From positions 1 through 38,019 of the forward strand of contig JAGBNK010000015.1 in assembly GCA_017634455.1 (NCBI GenBank): 38,019 bases of DNA, written 5' to 3'. Made by a program: the position numbers and the translations under genes. The stretch comes from Lachnospiraceae bacterium (GTDB lineage: Bacteria; Bacillota; Clostridia; Lachnospirales; Lachnospiraceae). Positions 8,542 through 16,854 of this stretch are shown piece after piece. Below the pieces are notes generated by a model. That model did no database searches, was not told the origin of the DNA, and worked only from the letters and a program-made list of their open reading frames with translations. Positions within the stretch are counted from its first letter, which is position 1; every line of letters begins with the position of its first letter.

Positions 8542-10011
8542 TTATTGGTTTTTCTTCTCCTGGAGCTTCTGACATATCTCGTCATAATATTCTTCATCTA
8601 ATTTGTAGAACTTTAGATACAAGAAACAGCAAAGCAGGAAGAAAATCAGTGGAATTACTGTGATAGTAATAAGTAAGCCGTTAGTCTGGCTTTGACCAAC
8701 CTGAGCAATTACATTTGCAATTTCACTGCTTCTGGTTGCTGCGTCAATTTTGCCTTGTTGGGCAGCATTTTCCAGAGAAGAAATCTGGTTTGTATAATCA
8801 GTTACATTGAAAAGCATATAGCTGATTGTTGCAATTACAATAACAAGTGAGCTTGATAACTTGGTTAGGAATGGTCTCATTGATGTGATGATAGCTTCAT
8901 CTCGATTGCCTCTAGTATACTCATTGTATTCAACGGTATTGATAATTGAAATCATGAGGATGAGATAGAGTCCATATTGACCGAAGTTTGCAAGCATAAA
9001 TCCAATTGTAATAATCCAGAATTTCATCATACTTGATTCCATTGCCAAACCTGCTGCCAACATAACAAGGTATCCCAAGGTTGATATTACAGCCATCATT
9101 TTCACCAATGGTTTGCGATGGAACTTCTTGGAAATAGCTGGATAGAAGACCATCAGAAATGCTGTAGCCAACATTCCGATTGTGGTAAATGTGGAATATA
9201 ATCCCCCTTCATAACCAAATTCAAAGTAGATATAATTTGAACCTGGTCCTGCTGTTACAATACAGTTACCTACTTCCTGGAGCAAGAATACTACAGCTAC
9301 AAGCATAAGCTGGTCGTTCTTGAAGATAGTATCGCAAATCTTCCTAAAACTGAGAGGTGGAGCTGGCTTGGCCATGTCATCTCTGTTTTCTCTTACACCG
9401 AATATGGTAAATAAACTAAAGGCCGGAGCTAATATGCATATAGCAAGTGCTACCAATCCATATCCAGTACGGGCACTTCCACCCAGGGCATGTTCGCCTG
9501 TAGTGAGAAGTGGAATTAGAATTGATGCAGTTACACTTCCGATTCCTGCAAACAGTGTTGCTCGGGCGGTAAATGTATCTCTGGCATTGCCGTCAGATGA
9601 CAGAGCAGGTACCATTCCCCAATATGAGATATCATTCATTGTGTAAGTGATGCTATATAGGAAATATATTACACCGAAGAAGATGATGAAATTCCAACCT
9701 TCCAGTTTTGAGTTAAATGCAAAATAAACTACAAAACAGGTAGAGATAATACCTGCTACCAACCATGGTTTGAATTTACCATACTTGGTTCTGGTTCTCT
9801 CAATAATATTTCCCATAATAGGATCATTTAATGCATCAAAGATTCTGGCTGCAACTATAATTCCTGTGATTGCAGCAAGCTGTGCATTGGTCAATTCTCT
9901 GGTATACATGACATACAAGAGAATGAAATTGGTAAAGAGGACATATATCATATCTCGTCCAACTGTACCAAGTGGATAAAACCACAGATTCTTTTTGTCT
10001 TGAGTATTCAT
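8542..10011 (-). CDS. GPH-family (glycoside-pentoside-hexuronide) cation symporter, MFS
   Basis: This is a 489-residue membrane protein with about 12 hydrophobic segments. The diagnostic stretch is DALNDPIMGNIIERTRTKYG followed by KFKPW (about residues 59-83), typical of the MelB/XylP/UidP group. These carriers import di- or oligosaccharides or glucuronides with Na+ or H+. The last 20 residues are charged and cytosolic. AAGGAGGGG lies ahead of the ATG. It starts only 22 bases after the upstream metallo-beta-lactamase gene and is probably cotranscribed with it. It is a plausible importer for substrates of the neighbouring GH31, GH13 and GH2 enzymes, but that link rests on position alone. Confidence 0.92.
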   Translation of the reverse strand: MNTQDKKNLWFYPLGTVGRDMIYVLFTNFILLYVMYTRELTNAQLAAITGIIVAARIFDALNDPIMGNIIERTRTKYGKFKPWLVAGIISTCFVVYFAFNSKLEGWNFIIFFGVIYFLYSITYTMNDISYWGMVPALSSDGNARDTFTARATLFAGIGSVTASILIPLLTTGEHALGGSARTGYGLVALAICILAPAFSLFTIFGVRENRDDMAKPAPPLSFRKICDTIFKNDQLMLVAVVFLLQEVGNCIVTAGPGSNYIYFEFGYEGGLYSTFTTIGMLATAFLMVFYPAISKKFHRKPLVKMMAVISTLGYLVMLAAGLAMESSMMKFWIITIGFMLANFGQYGLYLILMISIINTVEYNEYTRGNRDEAIITSMRPFLTKLSSSLVIVIATISYMLFNVTDYTNQISSLENAAQQGKIDAATRSSEIANVIAQVGQSQTNGLLITITVIPLIFFLLCCFLYLKFYKLDEEYYDEICQKLQEKKNQ

Positions 10012-10033
10012 TTGTGTAAAAACCCCTCCTTAT

Positions 10034-11650
10034 TTATCTATCCCATTTGTCTGCTAAAGCAGTAATCTGGTCCGCAAATTTTGCCAAATCTTTGTTGGCC
10101 ATTCCCTGACATTTCTGTATAACATGCATTAAGCGATTTCCTGATTGTAACAGACGCGCATATACGCCGGTTGCACGCATACTGCCAGATGACTGAGCTT
10201 TGTTCTTGGCAGTGAGAGCCCGCTCTTTGGAACCTTCTTTGATACATGTATTCTCATGTAAGTCGTACACATCCCCAGAATAAGGTACGCTTACAACAAA
10301 ACCGGTTTCTAAATTAATGCGATCTGCGAATGTAAGTGCAGTCTTTTCTTCACCATGAACTACAAATACTCGCTTTGGCTTCTTCTTAAAATGTTTAATC
10401 CATGCAATGAGGTGATCACTGTCAGCATGAGCACTGATGCCTGGACACTTGATTATTTTAGCTCGCACATCAATATCTTCTCCGAATAATTTAACGGAGG
10501 TTGCTCCATTTAACAGATTGAATCCCAGAGTTCCTGGAACCTGGTATCCTACAAATAGGATAGTGGAATCCTCACGCCATAGATTGTGTTTCAAATGATG
10601 GCGGATTCGTCCAGCCTCACACATACCTGACGCAGAGATTATAACCTTTGGCGTATCAATCATGTTGATGAGTTTAGACTCATCACTTGAAACTGCCACA
10701 TGCAGACCGTTAAATCTAATTGGATTGGTACCGCTTTTTACCATTTCCATTGTGTCATAATTGAAACAGTCAGATAGATTTTCATGGAAAATATTGGTGG
10801 CTTCCACAGCCAGTGGGCTATCTATATATACAGGAAAGTTTGGGTATTCCGGTAATAGATCCTCGGTTTTAATCCGTCGCATATGATAGAGCATTTCCTG
10901 AGTTCTGCCTACAGCAAAGGCTGGAATAACTACATTTCCTCCACGGTCAAATGTATCTCTGATTATGTCAGCCAGAAGTACAGCATAGTCAGGCGGTGTG
11001 TCATGAACCCTGTCTCCATAGGTTGATTCAATCAGCACATAATCCGCATCCTCCAGATAGGTAGGATCCTTGATTAGAGGCCTGTTGCCGTTTCCAATAT
11101 CCCCAGAGAATACAATCTTGGTGGTTTCATCATTTTCCGTAATCCACATTTCAATAGAAGCCGAGCCTAATAGATGACCGGCGTCTACGAAACGCACATC
11201 TAATCCATCACATATGTTGATTTTGGAATCATAGTCGCAGGCATTGAAATATTCCAATACACCTACTGCGTCCTCAACGGTATACATAGGAACAACCTCG
11301 GCATTACCAGCACGCTTGGCTTTTCTGTTTTTCCATTCTGCTTCTGATTCCTGAATATGTGCAGAATCTTTGAGCATAATATTGCATAAATCACATGTGG
11401 CTTTGGTGGCAAATATTTGTCCTCGAAATCCATGACTGTAGAGTAATGGCAGAAGACCTGAATGATCGATGTGAGCATGTGTCACAAAGACATAATCGAT
11501 ATCTGCAGGTGGAACAAGTATATCCTGGTTGACGTAAAGGTCAGGCCCTTGTTCCATGCCACAGTCCACTAGTACGTGCTTGTCATTAAAACGGACATAA
11601 TGACAGCTGCCTGTAACTTCACGATCTGCTCCAACAAATTCTAGTACCAT
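10034..11650 (-). CDS. Metallo-beta-lactamase/beta-CASP family nuclease
   Basis: This 538-residue protein has the CPSF/RNase-J-like architecture. An MBL domain carries the metal motif THAHIDHSG (57-65), then DAGHLLGSAS and FSGDIGNG. A beta-CASP insert follows (VVIPAFAVGRTQEM, ISASGMCEAGRIRHH), then an RMMBL end (SAHADSDHLIAWI, VVHGE). Family members are zinc-dependent RNA (sometimes DNA) 5'-exonucleases or endonucleases. It is not RNase J itself, since the length and N-terminus (MVLEFVGADREVTGSCH) match the stand-alone YSH1-like bacterial clade. The final 60 or so residues form a basic/helical tail. GAGGGGG precedes the ATG. It is the first gene of a two-gene unit with the GPH symporter and is divergent from the GH13 gene. 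Confidence 0.9.
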   Translation of the reverse strand: MVLEFVGADREVTGSCHYVRFNDKHVLVDCGMEQGPDLYVNQDILVPPADIDYVFVTHAHIDHSGLLPLLYSHGFRGQIFATKATCDLCNIMLKDSAHIQESEAEWKNRKAKRAGNAEVVPMYTVEDAVGVLEYFNACDYDSKINICDGLDVRFVDAGHLLGSASIEMWITENDETTKIVFSGDIGNGNRPLIKDPTYLEDADYVLIESTYGDRVHDTPPDYAVLLADIIRDTFDRGGNVVIPAFAVGRTQEMLYHMRRIKTEDLLPEYPNFPVYIDSPLAVEATNIFHENLSDCFNYDTMEMVKSGTNPIRFNGLHVAVSSDESKLINMIDTPKVIISASGMCEAGRIRHHLKHNLWREDSTILFVGYQVPGTLGFNLLNGATSVKLFGEDIDVRAKIIKCPGISAHADSDHLIAWIKHFKKKPKRVFVVHGEEKTALTFADRINLETGFVVSVPYSGDVYDLHENTCIKEGSKERALTAKNKAQSSGSMRATGVYARLLQSGNRLMHVIQKCQGMANKDLAKFADQITALADKWDR

Positions 11651-11677
11651 AATTTTGTCCCCCTCTTGGATTTTTAG

Positions 11678-11714
11678 TTAATTTTATTATATCAAAATGC
11701 TATAATAATTTCAG
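11678..11714. promoter_or_regulatory. Divergent promoter region (MBL nuclease / GH13)
   Basis: On the plus strand TGC-TATAAT (11698-11706) is an extended -10 with a poor -35, and would start the GH13 mRNA near 11713. On the minus strand TATAAT (11691-11686) has CTGAAA 17 bases upstream, and would serve the MBL-GPH pair. The two -10 elements are about 10 bases apart, so the promoters probably compete. Confidence 0.5.
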
Positions 11715-11765
11715 ATAAATATTTAAAATGACTGATAAATTTCTGACAAATAGGAGGTAGAGAAA

Positions 11766-13076
11766 ATGTGGGCTTATGAGAGTGTATTTTATCAAATATA
11801 TCCCTTGGGATTCTGCGGCGCACCCTTTGAAAATGATGGAAAGCTGGTGCACAGAATAGACAAGGTGCAGGAGTGGATTCCACATTTCAAAAAGTTGGGA
11901 ATCAATGCAATATATTTTTCTCCTATTTTTGAATCAGATACCCATGGATATAATACGAGAGATTATACCAAGGTGGATTGCAGACTGGGAACCAATGAGG
12001 ATTTTACAAGACTTGTGAAGGAACTTCATGATAATGATATAAGAGTAATTATCGATGGAGTTTTCAATCATGTGGGAAGAGGTTTTGGACCATTTCAGGA
12101 TGTGTTGAAAAACAGGGAGCAATCTCAGTTCGTAGATTGGTTCGCCCGAATAGATTTCAATGGTAATTCAAATTATAATGACGGCCTATGGTATGAAGGC
12201 TGGGAAGGTAATTATGATTTGGTTAAGCTGAATCTCAATAATCCTGCAGTGGTACAGCATATATTGGATGCAGTTGATTTATGGATAGATGATTTTGATA
12301 TAGATGGAATCAGACTGGATGTTGCCTACTGTTTGGATTATGGATTTTTGAGAAATTTAAGAGCTCATTGTGACAGTAAGAAGGAGGACTTCTTCCTGGT
12401 GGGGGAGGTGCTTCATGGTGAATATGGTCGTATGTTAAATGATATGAATATTCATTCCGTTACCAATTACCAATGTTACAAGGGAATTTATTCATCATTT
12501 AATTCCAAAAATATGTTTGAGATTATGCATTCCCTATTGCGTCTGTTTGGACCTGAGGATTGGACAGTGGCCAGAGGTAGTCATCTGTTAAGCTTCTGCG
12601 ATAATCATGATGTAACTAGAATTGCTTCTATTATAAATGATGAGAGATATCTGCCATTAGTATATGCTCTTGTATTTACAATGCCTGGAATACCAATTGT
12701 ATATTATGGCAGTGAATGGGGAGCCAAGGGTGACAAGTCTCAGGGAGATCAGGCTTTAAGACCAAGTTTTGATGAGCCTGTATGGAATGATTTGTGCAGC
12801 ATTATTTCAAAGCTAGCTGAAATCAAAGTCAACTCCAAGGCGTTGAATTACGGTGGTATTAAATCTCTTTTATTACAGAATGAGCAGTGTATATTTGAGA
12901 GAGATTATGAGAATGAACGAATTATTGTGGCTATTAATATGAGTGAAAATGATTATATGGCTTACTTTGATGCTGGAGGTGCAACAGCGGAAGAATTACT
13001 TACTCATGAAATTCATGAATTTGCTGGAGGAAGTCTATTGATGCCATTTAGTATTAATATATGGAAAATGAACTAA
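11766..13076 (+). CDS. Glycoside hydrolase family 13 (alpha-amylase superfamily)
   Basis: This 436-residue alpha-glucan-active enzyme starts directly in the (beta/alpha)8 barrel (YQIYPLGFCG). The conserved regions are GVFNHVG, DGIRLDVA (nucleophile D185), LVGEVLHGEY (acid/base E214) and FCDNHDVTR (transition-state D282). It ends in a short beta-sheet C domain. It lacks the N-terminal starch-binding domain of classical neopullulanases and has no signal peptide, so it is likely a cytoplasmic maltodextrin- or cyclodextrin-hydrolysing enzyme; the exact subfamily is not settled. RBS AGGAGG sits at 11752-11757. Together with GH31 it could degrade imported alpha-glucans to glucose. Confidence 0.93.
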   Translation: MWAYESVFYQIYPLGFCGAPFENDGKLVHRIDKVQEWIPHFKKLGINAIYFSPIFESDTHGYNTRDYTKVDCRLGTNEDFTRLVKELHDNDIRVIIDGVFNHVGRGFGPFQDVLKNREQSQFVDWFARIDFNGNSNYNDGLWYEGWEGNYDLVKLNLNNPAVVQHILDAVDLWIDDFDIDGIRLDVAYCLDYGFLRNLRAHCDSKKEDFFLVGEVLHGEYGRMLNDMNIHSVTNYQCYKGIYSSFNSKNMFEIMHSLLRLFGPEDWTVARGSHLLSFCDNHDVTRIASIINDERYLPLVYALVFTMPGIPIVYYGSEWGAKGDKSQGDQALRPSFDEPVWNDLCSIISKLAEIKVNSKALNYGGIKSLLLQNEQCIFERDYENERIIVAINMSENDYMAYFDAGGATAEELLTHEIHEFAGGSLLMPFSINIWKMN

Positions 13077-13105
13077 TACTTTTGCTGTAAATTACGAGAT
13101 AAATA

Positions 13106-13149
13106 TTGTGATATTTTTTAAGTGGTTTATAGAAATCTTGTGATATAAT
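13106..13149 (+). promoter_or_regulatory. Candidate promoter of the 13208-16732 gene group, with direct repeats
   Basis: An extended -10, TGA-TATAAT (13141-13149), lies about 58 bases before the first start codon. The nonamer TTGTGATAT occurs twice (13106-13114 and 13138-13146), 32 bases apart, with the second copy overlapping the -10. No good -35 is present, which would fit an activator-dependent or extended -10 promoter. Confidence 0.4.
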
Positions 13150-13207
13150 AAATAGACAAATATTTTAATGAGACATTAGTACATGAGACATGCAAAGGGG
13201 AGAAGAT

Positions 13208-13480
13208 ATGACTAAGATAGATATACTTAACAAGAATTATACAATCAACCAGGTTTTAGACGCTATTAGAGTGGGTAAACTTGTAGTATTGCCATTTCTT
13301 TTAAATGAGGATGTATTTGTTATAAATAATAATATGCCTCAGAAGAAAATGGTTACTGATATAAGCATGAAAGCTATTCAATTAAATGGTGTATGGAGTA
13401 CGTGGGAGCAGATTGAGGCAGAAGGCGGAATCTATGATTCGGAATTTGGAGCTTTGACTGCATTGTCTCAGCGCAAATAA
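13208..13480 (+). CDS. Hypothetical protein, 90 residues
   Basis: I do not recognise this protein. It begins MTKIDILNKNYTINQVLDAI and ends ALTALSQRK. It is soluble, with no membrane segment, no cysteine and no obvious motif; a hydrophobic stretch GKLVVLPFLLNEDVFVI probably forms a beta core. An in-frame ATG exists at 13190, but AGGGGAGA directly ahead of 13208 points to the later start. It is followed 28 bases later by the Sir2 gene on the same strand, so the two are probably cotranscribed. Codon use resembles its neighbours. Confidence 0.72.
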   Translation: MTKIDILNKNYTINQVLDAIRVGKLVVLPFLLNEDVFVINNNMPQKKMVTDISMKAIQLNGVWSTWEQIEAEGGIYDSEFGALTALSQRK

Positions 13481-13508
13481 TTTATTATTGATTTAAAGGT
13501 GATATATA

Positions 13509-14306
13509 ATGTCAGAAAATTATCAGTTTGAGAAATTTCTTGAATATTTAAATGGGTCGAATAAGGTGGTTTTCTTTGGAGGAGCAGGAGTGTCTACGGA
13601 AAGTGGCATTCCTGATTTTCGTAGCAAGGATGGATTGTATAATCAGAGAGATGTACAATTTGATCAATATTCTCCGGAGTATCTACTATCACATAGCTGC
13701 CTGAGAGATAATCCTCAGGTATTCTTTGAATTCTATAGACAGAAGCTGGATACAAGAAATGTGGAGCCCAATATTGCCCATACTACAATTGCCAAATTGG
13801 AGAAGTTAGGCAAGATAAATGGTGTGGTAACACAGAATATTGATGGGCTACATCAGAGAGCAGGCAGCAAGCTTGTATATGAGATTCATGGCACCACATT
13901 GCGCAACTATTGTATGGATTGCAATAGAGATGTGGATAGTTATTATATATTTGATGCTGAGAATGATGGCCATCTTGATGAGAGAGGAATTCCAAGATGT
14001 CCTTATTGTGGTGGCATTATAAGACCTTATGTAACTCTCTATGAAGAGGGGCTTCCAGAGGATGCTGTAAATAATGCTATCAGAGCAATCAGTACAGCTG
14101 ATATGATTATAATTGCCGGAACCTCATTGAATGTATATCCGGCTGCATCCTATATTCGCTATTTCAATGGTAAACACATGGTGGTTTTAAACAGAGATAG
14201 AATTGGAGTGGAATTAAATCCTGATACAGATATGTTCATTCAGGGAAATATGGGGGACTGTTTCAGATATATTGACAAAGTTATAGAAGATGGTCGCCTC
14301 AAATAA
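13509..14306 (+). CDS. cobB: NAD-dependent protein deacylase, Sir2 family
   Basis: This 265-residue sirtuin removes acyl groups from lysines using NAD+. The NAD-binding motifs are GGAGVSTESGIPDFRS (24-39) and TQNIDGLH (108-115). The catalytic base is H127 in EIHGT. The zinc knuckle is C135-x2-C138 with C164-x2-C167, and GTSLNVYPAA (about 204-213) closes the NAD site. All four zinc cysteines and the catalytic histidine are present, so the enzyme should be active. Length and order are those of a housekeeping CobB/SrtN, not of the long Sir2 domains of defence systems. RBS AAGGTG lies 8 bases ahead of the ATG. It sits between a small unknown gene and the nuclease-helicase gene. Confidence 0.94.
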   Translation: MSENYQFEKFLEYLNGSNKVVFFGGAGVSTESGIPDFRSKDGLYNQRDVQFDQYSPEYLLSHSCLRDNPQVFFEFYRQKLDTRNVEPNIAHTTIAKLEKLGKINGVVTQNIDGLHQRAGSKLVYEIHGTTLRNYCMDCNRDVDSYYIFDAENDGHLDERGIPRCPYCGGIIRPYVTLYEEGLPEDAVNNAIRAISTADMIIIAGTSLNVYPAASYIRYFNGKHMVVLNRDRIGVELNPDTDMFIQGNMGDCFRYIDKVIEDGRLK

Positions 14307-14332
14307 ATAATAGATGATATGGAATATAATTA

Positions 14333-16732
14333 ATGAAACACACTAAGCTGGTATTGGCAGAAAATAATAAACCGCAGATTGTAATATCAGTTAGAAATCT
14401 TGTAGAATTTCTGTTGGTATCTGGTGACATAGATGACAGACATGGCGGAGGTCTGAAAACTGAAGCCATGAATGCCGGCAGTAGAATTCATCGTAAGCTT
14501 CAGCACAGTGCAGGATTGGAATATCATGCAGAGGTTCCTCTGAAATTTACAATTGATTTTGATAAATATGAATTAGCTCTTGAAGGTAGAGCTGATGGCA
14601 TTATATATGATTTCGACGAAGAGCTTGGTCCGGATTCAGATGTAACAGTGGACGAGATAAAAGGCATGTACAATGATGTGACCAAGATGAAAGCGCCAAT
14701 AGATGTGCATATAGCCCAGGCCAAGGTATATGCATATATTTTTGCGTGCCAAAATAAGTTGAAAAGCATCAAGGTTCACATGACTTATGTAAATATGTAT
14801 ACAGAGGAAATCAAGAGCTTCGTGGAACCAATTGATTTCGGGGATTTAGAGCAATGGTTTATGGATTTGGTAAATCAGTATAAGCCATGGACTGATTATC
14901 TATATAATCACAGAATTGAGCGTCAACAGTCTATTAAAGAATTGACATTTCCATATGAATATAGAGCGGGACAGAAGAAGACCATAGCAGATGTGTACAC
15001 AGCTTTGATTAGAAACAAGACTATGTTTCTCCAGGCTCCAACAGGAACAGGCAAGACCTTGGCTACTATTTATCCTGCAGTTCAAGCAACTGGCCAGGAC
15101 TATTCTGACAAGATTTTCTATCTCACAGCCAAGGCTTCTACTGGACTGGTGGCTTTGGAAGCATTTAACCTGTTAAATAATAGAGGCTACAAGGGCAAGA
15201 CTGTGGTAATTACAGCCAAGGACAAGATGTGCCCATTGGAGGAGAGACATTGCAATCCTGTGGATTGTCCTTATGCCAAGGGACATTTTGACAGAGTAAA
15301 TGGTGCTGTATATGAACTGTTAATGCAGGATGGCACCTATGACAGAGAACGACTTATTGAATGGGCCAAGGATCATAGAGTATGTCCATTTGAAATGTGT
15401 CTGGATGTATCTAACTGGGTGGATAATATTATCTGTGATTACAATTATGTTTTTGATCCAAATGTATATCTCAAGAGATTCTTTGCAGAAGGAATTAGAG
15501 GGGATTACATATATCTGGTGGATGAAGCACACAACATGGTAGATAGAGCCAGAGAGATGTATTCTGAAACTATAATCAAGGAAGAGGTATTACAAGCCAA
15601 AAACATTTTAAAGAAATATAGTAAGAAGATTGAGAAGAGATTAGAACGATGCAATAGAGATTTGCTGGTATACAAGAGAAGCTGCGAGAAGGTTTTAGTT
15701 TTGGAGGAATGTGAGATATTTCTTATGTCTCTCATAAATGCTGCATCAGCCATTGAGGAATTGCTGGAGGATGAAGTGGAAATCGAAGAGCGGGATGTGG
15801 TTTTGGATTTCTATTTCAAGGTGAAAAATTTCATAGATATATCTGATTGCCTAGATGATCATTATAGAATTTACTGCGATTATGCTGACAATGGAGATTT
15901 CAGAATTCATCTGTATTGTGTTGACCCATCAATTCAGTTACAGCAGAGAATAGACAAGGCGGATTCCTGTATATATTTCTCTGCAACACTTCTTCCTATT
16001 CAGTATTACAGACCGCTTTTATGCAATGATGAGGATGTATATATGGTATGTACTCCATCAGTCTTTGATCCGGAGAACAGACTGCTTTGCATAGCGGATG
16101 ATGTAACTACCAAATATACCAGAAGGACTAAATCTGAGTATGAGAAGTATGCTAATTATATAGAAGAGATAGTAAGCAAACGCCAGGGTAACTATATGGT
16201 ATTTTTTCCATCCTACAAAGTTATGGAGGATGTGGGAGAAATATTTGAGAAGGTTTGGGGCGTGAAATATGATATTATTTACCAATCCTCAGGAATGACG
16301 GAGGAAGAGCGAGAAGCATTTCTCACAGAATTCTATGAGGGTAGAGATAGAAGTCTCATAGGTTTCTGTGTAATGGGTGGAATCTTTGCAGAGGGAATTG
16401 ACCTTACCAACGAGAGGCTGATTGGTTCCATAATTGTGGGGCTTGCCTTGCCACAGGTATGCAATGAGATGGAGATTATCCGTGAATATTTCCAGGAGGC
16501 AGGGAGAGATGGATTCTCCTTTGCCTATTTATATCCCGGTTATAACAAGGTGATTCAGGCAGCTGGCAGGGTTATTAGGACGGTAAATGATAGAGGTATA
16601 ATCGCTCTCTTGGATGAGAGATTTGCCAATTCTTATTATAGAAATTGCATTCCGCCGGATTGGCAGGATTATAAAATATGCAACTTGGATAAAATCGGCG
16701 AAATGACAAATTTATTTTGGGAAAAAAAGTAG
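14333..16732 (+). CDS. PD-(D/E)XK nuclease fused to XPD/DinG-type Fe-S DNA helicase
   Basis: This is a 799-residue fusion. Residues 1-200 look like a Cas4/RecB-type nuclease, with RIHRKL (H53), GRADG (D88) and VDEIK (E108, K110). It has none of the cysteines of the Cas4 Fe-S cluster. From about 205 a superfamily 2 helicase follows: APTGTGKT Walker A (235-242), a cysteine-rich Fe-S insert (C300, C307, C312 and C351 or C356), DEAH (397-400), FSATLL, GIFAEGID and QAAGRVIRT (motif VI). XPD/DinG helicases unwind DNA 5' to 3' and act in repair; the nuclease could trim the unwound strand. Stand-alone fusions of this kind are known in Firmicutes but little studied. The RBS ahead of the ATG is weak, suggesting coupling to the Sir2 gene 26 bases upstream. 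Confidence 0.88.
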   Translation: MKHTKLVLAENNKPQIVISVRNLVEFLLVSGDIDDRHGGGLKTEAMNAGSRIHRKLQHSAGLEYHAEVPLKFTIDFDKYELALEGRADGIIYDFDEELGPDSDVTVDEIKGMYNDVTKMKAPIDVHIAQAKVYAYIFACQNKLKSIKVHMTYVNMYTEEIKSFVEPIDFGDLEQWFMDLVNQYKPWTDYLYNHRIERQQSIKELTFPYEYRAGQKKTIADVYTALIRNKTMFLQAPTGTGKTLATIYPAVQATGQDYSDKIFYLTAKASTGLVALEAFNLLNNRGYKGKTVVITAKDKMCPLEERHCNPVDCPYAKGHFDRVNGAVYELLMQDGTYDRERLIEWAKDHRVCPFEMCLDVSNWVDNIICDYNYVFDPNVYLKRFFAEGIRGDYIYLVDEAHNMVDRAREMYSETIIKEEVLQAKNILKKYSKKIEKRLERCNRDLLVYKRSCEKVLVLEECEIFLMSLINAASAIEELLEDEVEIEERDVVLDFYFKVKNFIDISDCLDDHYRIYCDYADNGDFRIHLYCVDPSIQLQQRIDKADSCIYFSATLLPIQYYRPLLCNDEDVYMVCTPSVFDPENRLLCIADDVTTKYTRRTKSEYEKYANYIEEIVSKRQGNYMVFFPSYKVMEDVGEIFEKVWGVKYDIIYQSSGMTEEEREAFLTEFYEGRDRSLIGFCVMGGIFAEGIDLTNERLIGSIIVGLALPQVCNEMEIIREYFQEAGRDGFSFAYLYPGYNKVIQAAGRVIRTVNDRGIIALLDERFANSYYRNCIPPDWQDYKICNLDKIGEMTNLFWEKK

Positions 16733-16740
16733 CGTATCGT

Positions 16741-16824
16741 ATATATTTTCTGTGGAAATATATAAGGGCTATATGATATACTTCTCTAGGTATGTGAAAG
16801 TATGCCCGCAAGGGTGTATATATA
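16741..16824 (+). promoter_or_regulatory. Structured leader upstream of purL, class not recognised
   Basis: The 122-base gap holds several stems. TATATATTT pairs with AAATATATA. GGGC (16766-16769) pairs with GCCC (16804-16807), enclosing ATACTT (16778-16783) / AAGTAT (16798-16803). A competing hairpin CCC-GCAA-GGG (16805-16814) shares the CCC. Mutually exclusive pairings ahead of a purine gene suggest regulation, but the conserved cores of guanine, ZTP, PRPP or guanidine riboswitches were not found. Confidence 0.3.
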
Positions 16825-16854
16825 AAACTTTATAATTAGGCGTGGAGGTACGAA

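Noticed and set aside
13509..16732. Sir2 plus nuclease-helicase as an antiphage defence system
   Set aside because: The sirtuin is a short complete CobB type with all catalytic residues, the surroundings are core metabolism and no mobile element is near, so a defence role is not supported by sequence alone.
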